A DNA stretch of 39,305 nt, taken from positions 1-39,305 of the forward strand of contig JAFAXE010000203.1 of the NCBI GenBank assembly GCA_019241305.1, read 5' to 3'. The DNA comes from Vulcanimicrobiota bacterium (lineage in GTDB: Bacteria; Vulcanimicrobiota; Vulcanimicrobiia; Vulcanimicrobiales; Vulcanimicrobiaceae). Both the position numbers and the translations under genes were made by a program. Of this stretch, positions 1 through 8,546 are shown one piece after another. The notes below the pieces were generated by a model, which saw nothing but the letters and a program-made list of their open reading frames with translations, was not told where the DNA came from and ran no database searches. Numbering within the stretch: position 1 is the stretch's first letter; each line of letters opens with the position of its first letter.

Positions 1-1833
1 GTCATCAAGGGCGAGGTTCCGGAACCGCTTCGGGACCGCCGCGTCATTACGCTCGATCTTGCGGGGCTCGTCGCTGGAACGAAGTATCGCGGCGAGTTCG
101 AAGAGCGGATGAAGCGCGTCATGGACGAGATCCGTGGCGCGTCTGGGGAGATCATTCTCTTCATCGACGAATTGCATACGCTCGTCGGCGCAGGTGCGGC
201 GGAGGGCGCGATCGACGCCAGCAACATCATCAAGCCGGCGTTGGCGCGCGGCGAGTTGCAGTGCATCGGAGCTACGACGCTCAACGAATTCCGCAAGCAC
301 ATCGAAAAGGACTCCGCGCTCGAGCGCCGCTTCCAGCCGATCATGGTCGGAGAACCGAGCGTCGACGAGACGATCGAGATTCTTAAGGGTCTCCGCGACC
401 GCTACGAGGCCCATCACAAGGTCACGATTACGGACGACGCGCTCGCCGCAGCCGCCAGACTCTCGGACCGTTACATCAGCGACCGGTTCTTACCTGACAA
501 GGCGGTCGACCTCATCGACGAAGCGTCGTCCCGCGTTCGTCTGCAGGCGACCCTGCCTCCGCCGGAAGTTCGCGAGGTCGAAAACGAAATCCGCAAGACG
601 AACACGGAAAAAGAAGCGGCCGTCAAGAGTCAGGAGTTTGAAAAAGCGGCAGCAATCCGTGATCGCTGCGAGAAGCTGCGGCTCGAGAAGCAGCGTCTCG
701 AGCAAGAGTGGCACGAGAAGCGCATGCACGCCGACACGGCGGTCAAAGTCACCGACGAGGACATCGCCTACATCGTCAGCTCGTGGACGCGAATCCCCGT
801 CTCTCGGCTCGCACAAGCGGAGACGGCGAAGCTGCTGACGATGAAGGAGCAGCTGCACGAACGCGTGGTGGGACAAGACCCGGCTATCGAAGTCGTGACG
901 CGGGCAATACGCCGGTCGCGCGCCGGCCTCAAGAACCCGAAGCGCCCGATCGGTTCCTTCATCTTCCTCGGCCCGACAGGCGTCGGAAAGACGGAAGTGG
1001 CCCGCAGCCTGGCGGAATATTTGTTCGATGATGCCGAGTCCATGATCCGCATCGACATGTCGGAGTACATGGAAAAGTACGCGGTCTCGCGGCTCGTCGG
1101 CGCGCCTCCCGGTTACGTCGGATATGAGGAAGGCGGACAACTGACCGAAGCGGTGCGACGCCGTCCCTATTGCGTCGTGCTCCTCGACGAAATCGAAAAG
1201 GCGCACCCCGACGTCTTCAATTTGTTGCTGCAAGTGCTCGAGGATGGGCGTCTCACCGACTCTCAGGGCCGCGTCGTCGACTTCAAAAACACCGTGATCA
1301 TCATGACGTCAAACGTGGGTGCGACCGGGATGCAGACGACGACCGATATCGGCTTCCGCCCACAAAAAGACACGTCTGCGTCCGAAGAGCAAGCCTACGA
1401 GCGGATGAAGAATCGGGTGCTGGAGGAGGTCAAGCACACCTTCCGTCCCGAGTTCCTCAATCGCGTCGATGAGATCATCGTCTTCCATCAACTGAGTCGC
1501 GAGCAAATCGAGGCAATCGTCGGGTTGGAACTCGACAAGGTCATTCGCGAGGTGAAGGCTCAGCAGATGTACCTGGAGGTGACCGAAGACGCAAAGCGTC
1601 TCCTGGCGCGCAAGGGGTGGGATCCGCAGTTCGGCGCGCGGCCGCTTCGTCGCGCGATCCAGCGTGAGGTCGAAGACGAACTGGCGGAGGAGATGCTCAA
1701 AGGGACCTTTACTCACGGCGACAGGATTCTCGCTGAAGTAAACGCCGACAATCCTGAGAAGCTCAAGTTCTCCAAGATTCCGTCGCTCGAGCCGCCCGCC
1801 GCTCCGACCCCGGAACCCCAGACCGTCGGTTAA
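1..1833 (+). CDS. clpC: ClpC-type AAA+ unfoldase, 3' part (5' end outside window)
   Basis: Hsp100 ATPase that unfolds substrates for the ClpP protease in the cytoplasm. The frame is open from base 1, so about 610 C-terminal residues are present and the N-terminal repeat domain and first Walker A lie upstream. Visible parts: the end of the first AAA+ module ([18 protein letters not shown], then an ALERRFQ arginine-finger region), a UVR-like helical middle segment ([18 protein letters not shown]), and the second AAA+ module with Walker [10 protein letters not shown], Walker [14 protein letters not shown] and sensor 1 IIMTSNVGA. The small C-terminal domain contains [15 protein letters not shown]. 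The UVR-like middle and the lack of the long ClpB coiled coil favour ClpC over ClpB. The stop is followed closely by a perfect hairpin and the next gene. ATG codons inside the window (for example base 109) are internal methionines, not starts. Confidence 0.93.
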   Translation, partial: VIKGEVPEPLRDRRVITLDLAGLVAGTKYRGEFEERMKRVMDEIRGASGEIILFIDELHTLVGAGAAEGAIDASNIIKPALARGELQCIGATTLNEFRKHIEKDSALERRFQPIMVGEPSVDETIEILKGLRDRYEAHHKVTITDDALAAAARLSDRYISDRFLPDKAVDLIDEASSRVRLQATLPPPEVREVENEIRKTNTEKEAAVKSQEFEKAAAIRDRCEKLRLEKQRLEQEWHEKRMHADTAVKVTDEDIAYIVSSWTRIPVSRLAQAETAKLLTMKEQLHERVVGQDPAIEVVTRAIRRSRAGLKNPKRPIGSFIFLGPTGVGKTEVARSLAEYLFDDAESMIRIDMSEYMEKYAVSRLVGAPPGYVGYEEGGQLTEAVRRRPYCVVLLDEIEKAHPDVFNLLLQVLEDGRLTDSQGRVVDFKNTVIIMTSNVGATGMQTTTDIGFRPQKDTSASEEQAYERMKNRVLEEVKHTFRPEFLNRVDEIIVFHQLSREQIEAIVGLELDKVIREVKAQQMYLEVTEDAKRLLARKGWDPQFGARPLRRAIQREVEDELAEEMLKGTFTHGDRILAEVNADNPEKLKFSKIPSLEPPAAPTPEPQTVG

Positions 1834-1847
1834 CACGCCGCTCTCGA

Positions 1848-1873
1848 CGTGGCGGGCACGGTTGCCCGCCACG
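1848..1873 (+). terminator. perfect 11-bp hairpin between clpC and the helicase gene
   Basis: Bases 1848-1858 (CGTGGCGGGCA) and 1863-1873 (TGCCCGCCACG) are exact reverse complements around a 4-base loop, CGGT. No U-tract follows, so a classical intrinsic terminator is not clear. The TTG start of the helicase gene begins in the last loop base (1862), so the hairpin could also hide that start in the mRNA. It may stabilise the clpC 3' end, attenuate transcription or limit helicase translation. Confidence 0.55.
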
Positions 1874-4800
1874 ATCGCAACCTGGTTTGCGCGCGATTTA
1901 GTCCGAGAGGCGATTCCGCTTGCTCAAAACGGCCGCGTAGCGTTACGCGTCGTCGACGAACAAAAGATCGAAGCGGCCGTGTGCGAGCCGCCGCAAACGG
2001 AGCGTACCGTTACGATTGAGTGGGCCGGCGGGACCGGCCCCCTCGCGCTTCGGGCGGTCTGTTCCGAAGGCAATACCGGGATGTGTTCGCATATCGTCGC
2101 CGCGCTCGAGGCGGTCCGCACGCAAACGATTCCGCCCCAGAATGCGGCGGATTCACAGCTGGACTGGCTACCGTCACCCGCAGGCCCGGCGACGCAGCTG
2201 CGCGCGCGCTGCGTATGGGTGGTCTTCTGGCGGCAAAACGGATCATTGGCGGCTTCGCTCGTTCTCGACTCACCGCGACTGCGCGGCGCCATCCGAGATG
2301 CGCCCTCCATTGTTGCGATGATGGACGCGACGCCGGCAGACGATTGGGACGAAGCCGATCGGGCGCTGCTGCGCGAGGAGATGGTCGTGGAAGCCTTCAG
2401 CGGCCGTCCGGTGCAACGCGCACTCGCGCGCGGCCTCTTCGCGCTCGCGCGTCATCCGCGGCTGCGCTACGATGACGAGCCTTCGCAGGGCCGCCATCCA
2501 AGCGATTTGCCTGAGTTCACCGTCGACCCGCGGGGAGTTCGGCTGCTCGCGACTCGACGGGGCGCCACCTTCGTCCCATTACTCGAAAATCGCGATGGAA
2601 GACGCTTCGTGCCCGACGGTGGGATCGTTGTGGACGGCCCGCCTGCGTGGCTCGTCGTCGAGCACGACGCGTACTTGCTGGACGGTTCATTGGATGCACA
2701 TCGCGTGCTCGCGGCATCAAGGGATGCCCACGCTGCGACGCAGACCGAAGCCGAAAGCCCTTCAGCAGCGACGATCATGCGCGTTGCGCCGTATCTGTTG
2801 CTCGAGGAACGCGCCAGTCTCGGAATCGCGGATGCGACCGACCCCTCCGCTGAGGTGGCAATGGTTTGGCATTCAGGAGCGCTCGTCGCGTCGCTCACGT
2901 TTGTCGACCGTTCGAGCGGAGCACGAGCTCCATACACTGCGCTCGGCGCAACGGCTGCGCCCGGCAACGGCTTCGTCCGCTTCGACGCGGAATACGCTGC
3001 GGCGCTGCGGATGCGCTTTTTGAACGCCGGCTTCGTACCTCGTTCCAGCGATGGGTTCGCGTTGCACGGCCCCGATCGCGCCGCTGAATTTCTTCGCAGC
3101 GTAATGCCCGGCTGGAGCGACCTCACGTGGCGTCTGGACGGCTCTCTGCGCGACGTCGCCGAAGGGCTCTCTGACGTCGAGGTTGAGCTTTCGGCTCGGC
3201 GCTCCGCGACACAGACTGACTGGTTCGAGTTGCAACTGGGAATCTTCGTCGGCCCGGAGCATCAGGCGCTCACGCACGGCGAATTGTCGGCGCTTCTTGC
3301 ATCACCGACGCGCTTCGCCGACGTACGTGGGAAACTGGTCGACTTGGAGCGGTTGCGAAGCCGCCGGACGTTGCTGGCCGAGCTCACGGAACGCCGCAAC
3401 ACCGGCCTCGCGACCTTGGTGGCGCTTCGCGACGAGTTGCGCGAGGGCGTCGACCGCGTTGACCTTCCACCCGAGGTGGAAGTGCTTCGCGCCCGCTTGC
3501 GCAACTTCAGCGGTATCGAACGCGTCACACCGCCGGCGCTGCACGGCGGCGCGTTGCGCGGCTATCAGGAGCGCGGCCTCGATTTCTTGTCCTATCTGTC
3601 GTCGTTTCGCTTCGGCGGCATCCTGGCGGATGACATGGGAACCGGAAAGACGCTGACCGTTTTGGCCCATTTCCTATTACGTAAGCAAAAAGAGGGTCAA
3701 GCCCCGTCCCTCGTCATTGCGCCAACTTCCGTTACGCACGTGTGGGAAAACGAAATTGCTCGGTTCGCGCCTGGACTCGTGACGCTGCGGCTTCAGTCGG
3801 GAAGCGATCGTGCCGAAAAATACGAGGCCATCGAGAAAAGCGACGTCGTCATCACCTCGTACGCGCTTGCCCGCATCGACGCAGAACGGCTCGCGCGGCA
3901 CCGTTTTCGGACGATGGTGCTCGACGAAGCGCAGCATGCCAAAAATCCTTCATCCCAAATTGCCCGCGTCGTGCGCGCGCTGCAAGCGGACCACCGCTTG
4001 GCGTTGACCGGGACGCCGGTGGAAAACTCGCTGCGCGACCTCTGGGCGATCTTCGCTTTCATCGAGCCGGGTTTGCTCGGGTCAGAAGCCTCGTTCCGGC
4101 GGCGCTTTGAGAACCCCATCGCGAACGGCGACCGGCACGCCGCCGCAGCGCTCCGGTCGCGATTGGAACCCTTCGTCTTACGCCGCACGAAAGAAGACGT
4201 GGCCCCTGAGCTGCCCGAGCGCGTTGAAGTGGAACTCGAGTGTGACCTTTCGCCTCTGCAGGTGCGGCTGTATCGTGGCGTCGCGGCGGCGGCGCGCCGG
4301 GAAGTGTTCGGGCAGATCGAGGCGGCCGGGATAGAAAACGCCACCGTCCATATTCTTGCCGCGCTTACTCGTCTGCGCCAGATTTGTGCGCACCCGGGAC
4401 TCATCGTCCCAGAGCACCGCGCAGACCCGGAGGCCAGCGGCAAGTTCGATGCTTTCTTAGAGACCGTGGAGGAAGTGCTCTCCGGCGGTCACCGCCTGCT
4501 GGTGTTCAGCGCTTTTGCCTCGATGCTGCGGATCATGCGAACGAAATTTGACGCGTTGGACCTCAAGTACGGATATCTCGACGGTGCCACACCGGACCGC
4601 GAGCGGCGGCTCGAGGTCGAGCGTTTCATGGAAGCCGATGGGCCGCCGGTTTTCCTCTGTTCGCTCAAGGCCGGCGGGGTAGGGCTTACGCTCACCGCCG
4701 CGGATTACGTCGTTCTTTACGATCCGTGGTGGAATCCGGCGGCGGAGCGACAAGCCATCGATCGTACGCATCGCATCGGGCAGCAGCGTTCCGTCACGGC

Positions 4801-4954
4801 GTATCGCCTCATCGCCCGAGGGTCGGTTGAAGAAAAGATCCGGGCCCTCGCTGGTCGCAAGACGGAGCTTTCCCAGAGCATCATCAAGGCGGAGGCCACC
4901 GCGGCGAAGCTGCTCACACGAGCCGATCTGGAGCTGCTGCTGGCCGATCCCTAA
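1862..4954 (+). CDS. SWI2/SNF2-family helicase with degenerate SWIM-like N-terminus
   Basis: Superfamily 2 DNA translocase of about 1030 residues, likely an RapA/HepA-like remodeller of protein-DNA complexes. The ATPase half starts near residue 560: Walker A DDMGTGKT (about 590), DEAQ box VLDEAQHAKNP (about 686), motif III LTGTPVENSL, motif V AGGVGLTLTAADYVV and motif VI QAIDRTHRIGQQR (about 970). The N-terminus has the position and context of a SWIM zinc finger, but only C67, C75 and H77 remain of the CxCx(n)CxH pattern; residue 65 is Ala. Residues 80-560 are a poorly conserved SNF2-associated region. The TTG at 1862 is the only plausible upstream start, and no other start codon lies between it and the in-frame stop region. 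It follows clpC by 28 bases, which are filled by a strong hairpin. The biological substrate is unknown. Confidence 0.88.
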   Translation: MPATIATWFARDLVREAIPLAQNGRVALRVVDEQKIEAAVCEPPQTERTVTIEWAGGTGPLALRAVCSEGNTGMCSHIVAALEAVRTQTIPPQNAADSQLDWLPSPAGPATQLRARCVWVVFWRQNGSLAASLVLDSPRLRGAIRDAPSIVAMMDATPADDWDEADRALLREEMVVEAFSGRPVQRALARGLFALARHPRLRYDDEPSQGRHPSDLPEFTVDPRGVRLLATRRGATFVPLLENRDGRRFVPDGGIVVDGPPAWLVVEHDAYLLDGSLDAHRVLAASRDAHAATQTEAESPSAATIMRVAPYLLLEERASLGIADATDPSAEVAMVWHSGALVASLTFVDRSSGARAPYTALGATAAPGNGFVRFDAEYAAALRMRFLNAGFVPRSSDGFALHGPDRAAEFLRSVMPGWSDLTWRLDGSLRDVAEGLSDVEVELSARRSATQTDWFELQLGIFVGPEHQALTHGELSALLASPTRFADVRGKLVDLERLRSRRTLLAELTERRNTGLATLVALRDELREGVDRVDLPPEVEVLRARLRNFSGIERVTPPALHGGALRGYQERGLDFLSYLSSFRFGGILADDMGTGKTLTVLAHFLLRKQKEGQAPSLVIAPTSVTHVWENEIARFAPGLVTLRLQSGSDRAEKYEAIEKSDVVITSYALARIDAERLARHRFRTMVLDEAQHAKNPSSQIARVVRALQADHRLALTGTPVENSLRDLWAIFAFIEPGLLGSEASFRRRFENPIANGDRHAAAALRSRLEPFVLRRTKEDVAPELPERVEVELECDLSPLQVRLYRGVAAAARREVFGQIEAAGIENATVHILAALTRLRQICAHPGLIVPEHRADPEASGKFDAFLETVEEVLSGGHRLLVFSAFASMLRIMRTKFDALDLKYGYLDGATPDRERRLEVERFMEADGPPVFLCSLKAGGVGLTLTAADYVVLYDPWWNPAAERQAIDRTHRIGQQRSVTAYRLIARGSVEEKIRALAGRKTELSQSIIKAEATAAKLLTRADLELLLADP

Positions 4955-4960
4955 AAGCGC

Positions 4961-5071
4961 TCAGGCGCACCCCAGGCGTGGTCCCCAACCGTGAAACTGA
5001 CCTTCTGCCTTGGGGAGACGAATGGTCGGCCGGGCTTCCTCGATCGTACGGGCTTTGTGAAGGTTCGTCAT
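4961..5071 (-). CDS. candidate 36-residue peptide with Trp-rich, Cys-containing C-terminus
   Basis: A small ORF read from ATG 5071 to TGA 4961. It begins MTNLHKARTIEEARP and ends GQFHGWGPRLGCA. A Shine-Dalgarno-like AAAGGGA lies about 9 bases before the ATG. It sits 54 bases after the secreted pentapeptide-repeat gene in the same direction and fills an otherwise empty gap. The first half is charged and leader-like. The second half is Gly/aromatic-rich with one Cys next to the last residue. There is no signal peptide and no family I recognise. It could be a signalling or modified peptide, a small binding partner of the CxGC-containing proteins upstream, or a chance ORF. No peptide-modification enzyme is visible in the window. 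Its stop is 6 bases from the convergent helicase stop. Confidence 0.4.
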   Translation of the reverse strand: MTNLHKARTIEEARPTIRLPKAEGQFHGWGPRLGCA

Positions 5072-5125
5072 GTCGTTGTCCCTTTCGCTGTTATCTAGCA
5101 GTGAACTGATGCGGATGTTTCAGAT

Positions 5126-5977
5126 TTAGAGGAGGACGCCGGAGAGGTTGGCATGCGCCAGCGTGCGCAATTCGTCTGCCGTTACGGGGCGGCAGTCCCG
5201 GAAATCGCCTTCGCCAGAGTGACAAAATCGTGCGCCGCGCAAATCGGCATCCCGTAGGTTCGCGCCCGCGAAGTCGGTGCAGCGCGTTTCGCCTTCGATG
5301 CGTGAGCCGTCGTTCTCGGTGATGCTGGGGACGCACAGAATTGCATTGCGAAAAAGCGCCGACTGCAGTGTCGCGTTGCGAAAATCTGCGCCAACCAACA
5401 CTGCATCGGTGAAGTCGGTATGCCGGCCGTCGGCTCTGCGAAACGTCGTTCCGATCAGCCGTGCTCGCAGGAAGCGGGAATTGGTGATATCGCTACCGTT
5501 GAGGTCGACGCCGGTGAATCGTACGTCAGAAAGGTCTCGGCCGCGAAGCGCGATGTCGCGCAGGTCGCAGCCCGTGCACGAACGCATGACCCCTCGCAAA
5601 CCCCCGAGGCTATCGATGGTGGCTTGGTTCAGGCGGACGCCGACCAACTCGACTCCGCTCAAATTCGCGCCCGAAAACGTTGCGCCGGTGAGGGCGCTTC
5701 CCGTGAACTTGGCATTCGTCAAGTTGGCGTTGTCGAAGTTCGCCTCACGCAGATTGACGCCGGTGAAGTGCGTGTCATGCAAGTCGGCGCCGCGGAGGTC
5801 GGCGCGCTCGAGGTTCGCGCCGACGAGCTCGATTCCGTGAAGATCGCGACCGCGCAGGTCGACGCCGTGCAAGTCGCATCCGACGCAGTGCGCAAGCAAC
5901 TCGCGCGGAACCGGGTACGCGAGCGCGACGCTGGTCACAGAGACCATGACGAGAAGGATGAGGGCCAGTCGCAGCAT
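5126..5977 (-). CDS. secreted pentapeptide-repeat protein with two CxGCDL blocks
   Basis: A 283-residue protein with a signal peptide (MLRLALILLVMVSVTSVALA, cleavage near residue 20-22), then two blocks of A(D/N)LxG-type pentapeptide repeats, expected to form a right-handed quadrilateral beta-helix. Each block opens with C-x-G-C-D-L (C31/C34 and C134/C137). The start at 5977 is set by AGGAG 6 bases upstream; the longer frame to 6094 lacks such a site and would bury the signal peptide. The C-terminal part (about residue 200 on) is less regular, with further Cys residues that may form disulfides. The layout matches the C-terminal domain of the adjacent M56 protein, including the 103-residue spacing between CxGC motifs, so the two are paralogues. 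Function unknown; it is probably periplasmic or secreted and related to the sensor next door. Confidence 0.85.
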   Translation of the reverse strand: MLRLALILLVMVSVTSVALAYPVPRELLAHCVGCDLHGVDLRGRDLHGIELVGANLERADLRGADLHDTHFTGVNLREANFDNANLTNAKFTGSALTGATFSGANLSGVELVGVRLNQATIDSLGGLRGVMRSCTGCDLRDIALRGRDLSDVRFTGVDLNGSDITNSRFLRARLIGTTFRRADGRHTDFTDAVLVGADFRNATLQSALFRNAILCVPSITENDGSRIEGETRCTDFAGANLRDADLRGARFCHSGEGDFRDCRPVTADELRTLAHANLSGVLL

Positions 5978-6010
5978 CGTATCTCCTATTTCTTTAAGAG
6001 TTGAGGGTAC

Positions 6011-6030
6011 AAAAAAAATCGCGGAAGCGA
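6011..6030 (-). terminator. intrinsic terminator or attenuator between the M56 gene and the secreted repeat gene
   Basis: On the minus strand TCGC-TTCC-GCGA (6030-6019) forms a short hairpin with a tetraloop and is followed directly by eight T (6018-6011). The 4-bp stem is weak but the U-tract is strong, which suggests partial termination and so lower expression of the two downstream genes. It is the only long T-run noticed in the minus-strand operon. Confidence 0.5.
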
Positions 6031-6044
6031 CAGGAAGGCCATTG

Positions 6045-8546
6045 TCAGCGCGACAGCGTCGTTCCGGAGAGCCGGATGCCTTCGAGACGAGCACCGTTCA
6101 GTGAAGCGCCGCTTAAGTTACAACCGGATAGCGTGGCGTTGCGCAGGTCGGCGTGGTCCAGGTTCGCCGACTCGAAGTTGACGCCGGAAAACCGAGCTCC
6201 GCTCAAATTCGCGTTGCGCAAATTGGTGCCATTGAAGTCTGCTCCCGAGAGCGAGATACCGTGGAGGTCGATTCCTCGCAAATCCATATCGGAAAGGTCG
6301 CACCCGCTGCAACCGCGCAGCAGGATTTCGCGGACCCCAGCGGCGTCGAAGCCTGCCTCGTTCAGCGCGATGCCGACGAACCGCACGCCTTCCATCTTTG
6401 CGCCACGGAAGATTGCGCCGGAGATGTTGGCGCCGCTGAAGTCGGCGGCGCTGAGGTCGGCGCCCTCAAAATTCACTTTCGAGAGGTCGTCGCCGACGAG
6501 CCGCGCGCCGTGCAGGTTGGCACCGCGCAAATCGGCGCCCTCCAAATCCGCGCCTTCGAGCGACACGCCGTGGAGATCGACGTTGCGGAGATTGCGATGG
6601 GACAGATCGCATCCGGTGCACTTCGCAATGAGGGTGCGTGTGAGCGCCGCATCCGCGGTGGAGGCTGTTGCGGCGTCAGCCTGGGCTTCGGCGCGCGCTT
6701 CCGCGGCGGCGGCCTTGGCAACAGCGGACCGCGACATGGCGATGTGTTCCGACGGAACGTGCACGTGGACCGGTGGGACGCGGACGTCGATTGCCGGTAC
6801 GTGCACATCGACCTGCGGTACATGCACGTCGACCATCGGTACGTGGACATCCAGGTTTACGCCGTCCGCGCCCGGTATGCCGCGCGCCCCATCAACAGGG
6901 CGAATGGTCGTGTTCGTTGTCGTCGGCGTCCTGGCGTTGGTTGTGGCGACCGTGCGGGGCCGCTGGACGGCTCGCTCGGGTGCGGGTGCCGTCACCGGCC
7001 GCTCGGCATTCGAAGACGGTGGCGCCGCCGCGACGTCTCCCTGCACGCTTGGGGTGCGTGCGAAATCTGAGCGCAGCCGCAGGCTCGCGTCGAGTGCCGC
7101 GGCGCTACGCTCGAGCGCGGCGATACGCTGCTGCAAGACATGGAAATGGCCTTCGCGCGCCATGCGGGCCATCAGGGTCAGCTTGTCGCGCAGCACCTTC
7201 ATTTCACCCTGCAGTTTCGTGATGCGATCCGGCGACGAGCTCGCGCCCGGCGCGTCTGCAGCTGCTGCAACATCGGTGAGTCGCGATGAAACGAACCCGG
7301 ACAGCGACGTGAGGGCGAGGATCGTTTGATCTGCCGTACGAGCCGTAGAATTGCGGACGTTATCGTCGAAGGCGTGCCAACTCACCGTACGTGAACCCGC
7401 AGAGCCGGCGTCGCTCGACGCGCTGGGCGCGGCTGCAGGGAGCAACAACGGAGGTGCCGCGACGGCGACGAGCGCGTATGAAACCAGCGCCAAGGCGAGA
7501 ACCCCTGCGGCACTGGCAGGACCGAGATGACGCAAATGGGTGCGGCCGGGTGCCAGCAACGCTTCGATACGGATCGAGATTTGTTTACGGGTGAACAGGG
7601 CGCCGGGTGCCACGACCGTATAGGCGGGCATCCGCATCTCGCGCGCTAAACGCCACAACTGATCCGCGTAGCGGGTGCGGTCGCTGGTCCGCTCCACAAC
7701 CGCGTCGTCCGCAGCGATTTCTCGCTCGAGCGCGATACGGCGTCCGGCGAACCACACGAACGGATTGAACCAAAACGTGCGCTCGATGACCCGTTGAATC
7801 AGGTTGGTGTAGTCGTCGTAGCGGCGCAGATGGGCGTGTTCGTGGATGACGAGGTCCTCGATCGCCGCAAGACCGCTCTTGGTCGCCAGTTCGGTGGGGA
7901 TCAGGATGACCGGCCGCGAGAATCCAATGGCGACCGGCGCCTCGATCTCATATGAAAGCCGGAGATACGTTTCGCGGCCCCGATGCGTTTCGGTAAGCCA
8001 CGGCAGGTCGCCAGAAAGCGTTTCGTCGAGCGGGCTGGAGCGGCGCTTCACCGCTCCGATTTGGGCCACGCTGAGCGCGAGCAGAACGAGTCCCGTCAGC
8101 GCGACGCCGGCCAGCGCTGCGAGCGCAATCAGGGATGCCGCCCATGCGACCTTCCCAAGCGCTCCGAGCGCGGTCTGCGGGGACGTCGTGACCGTGGTCC
8201 CTCGCGTCCGCTGTGGTACGGCGTGACTCGTTATGGCGGTTTGGTGACGGCTGGGCGCTGACAGCGAACGAACGTCGGAGGCGGCCGAGCGCGAACGCAG
8301 CGTGTGCGCCGCGCCGGGTAGAACAGCGGCGATGCTGCTTCCGGGTTGCACGCGGCGCGCGATGCTGGCTCCGATCCCCGCGAGCGGCAGTAATGCCATT
8401 GCGACGATCGTGGCCAGCCAGAGCGCGTGACGCGTGGATGCGTCGAACGTCCGCAGTCGCAGCAGCAGTACGACGCCGCCGACGAGGAGGCCCGAGGCGG
8501 CAACCGACGCCACGAGTGCCGTCAAGACGACGATCGACACATTCAC
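6045..8546 (-). CDS. M56 (BlaR1/MecR1-type) membrane metalloprotease fused to a pentapeptide-repeat sensor domain
   Basis: An 833-residue integral membrane zinc protease. Hydrophobic helices at about 4-29, 40-63, 133-162 and 342-370 flank the M56 catalytic part. The zinc motif is HEHAH at 235-239 with E276 in REIAADD as likely third ligand. In BlaR1 the last helix leads to a penicillin-binding sensor. Here it is followed by a predicted coiled coil (about 440-497), five VDVHVP-like heptads (about 564-598), an Ala/Glu-rich helix and, from residue 643, a pentapeptide-repeat domain in two blocks opened by CTGCDL (C643/C646) and CSGCDL (C746/C749). No SxxK/KTG penicillin-binding motifs are present. 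The GTG start overlaps the blaI stop (GTGA), indicating coupled translation. By family analogy it would transmit an external signal by proteolysis leading to loss of BlaI. The stimulus is unknown; the repeat domain argues against a beta-lactam. Confidence 0.88.
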   Translation of the reverse strand: MNVSIVVLTALVASVAASGLLVGGVVLLLRLRTFDASTRHALWLATIVAMALLPLAGIGASIARRVQPGSSIAAVLPGAAHTLRSRSAASDVRSLSAPSRHQTAITSHAVPQRTRGTTVTTSPQTALGALGKVAWAASLIALAALAGVALTGLVLLALSVAQIGAVKRRSSPLDETLSGDLPWLTETHRGRETYLRLSYEIEAPVAIGFSRPVILIPTELATKSGLAAIEDLVIHEHAHLRRYDDYTNLIQRVIERTFWFNPFVWFAGRRIALEREIAADDAVVERTSDRTRYADQLWRLAREMRMPAYTVVAPGALFTRKQISIRIEALLAPGRTHLRHLGPASAAGVLALALVSYALVAVAAPPLLLPAAAPSASSDAGSAGSRTVSWHAFDDNVRNSTARTADQTILALTSLSGFVSSRLTDVAAAADAPGASSSPDRITKLQGEMKVLRDKLTLMARMAREGHFHVLQQRIAALERSAAALDASLRLRSDFARTPSVQGDVAAAPPSSNAERPVTAPAPERAVQRPRTVATTNARTPTTTNTTIRPVDGARGIPGADGVNLDVHVPMVDVHVPQVDVHVPAIDVRVPPVHVHVPSEHIAMSRSAVAKAAAAEARAEAQADAATASTADAALTRTLIAKCTGCDLSHRNLRNVDLHGVSLEGADLEGADLRGANLHGARLVGDDLSKVNFEGADLSAADFSGANISGAIFRGAKMEGVRFVGIALNEAGFDAAGVREILLRGCSGCDLSDMDLRGIDLHGISLSGADFNGTNLRNANLSGARFSGVNFESANLDHADLRNATLSGCNLSGASLNGARLEGIRLSGTTLSR
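6754..6858 (-). repeat. five tandem 21-bp units encoding VDVHVP-like heptads
   Basis: Units start at 6754, 6775, 6796, 6817 and 6838, each 21 bp and each beginning GG(A/T/G)AC on the plus strand. They lie inside the M56 gene and encode heptads such as VDVHVPM, VDVHVPQ and IDVRVPP. Alternating Val with regular Pro suggests an extended stalk or beta-strand linker between the membrane protease and the repeat domain. The unit number may vary between strains. Confidence 0.8.

Noticed and set aside
4961-5071. Complete RiPP biosynthetic cluster
   Set aside because: No radical-SAM, lanthionine, YcaO, ATP-grasp or peptide exporter gene adjoins the small ORF; only the peptide itself is suggestive.
6754-6858. 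Possible CRISPR or direct-repeat array
   Set aside because: The 21-bp units are contiguous without spacers and are in frame within the M56 gene, encoding heptads.
5277-7329. Long plus-strand ORFs (187 to 442 codons) opposite the pentapeptide genes
   Set aside because: They mirror the 15-bp and 21-bp periodic coding of the minus-strand repeats; products are low-complexity Arg/Ser/Ala/Pro or Val/Asp/Arg/Gln-rich with no domain, and the minus strand has clear motifs and start sites.
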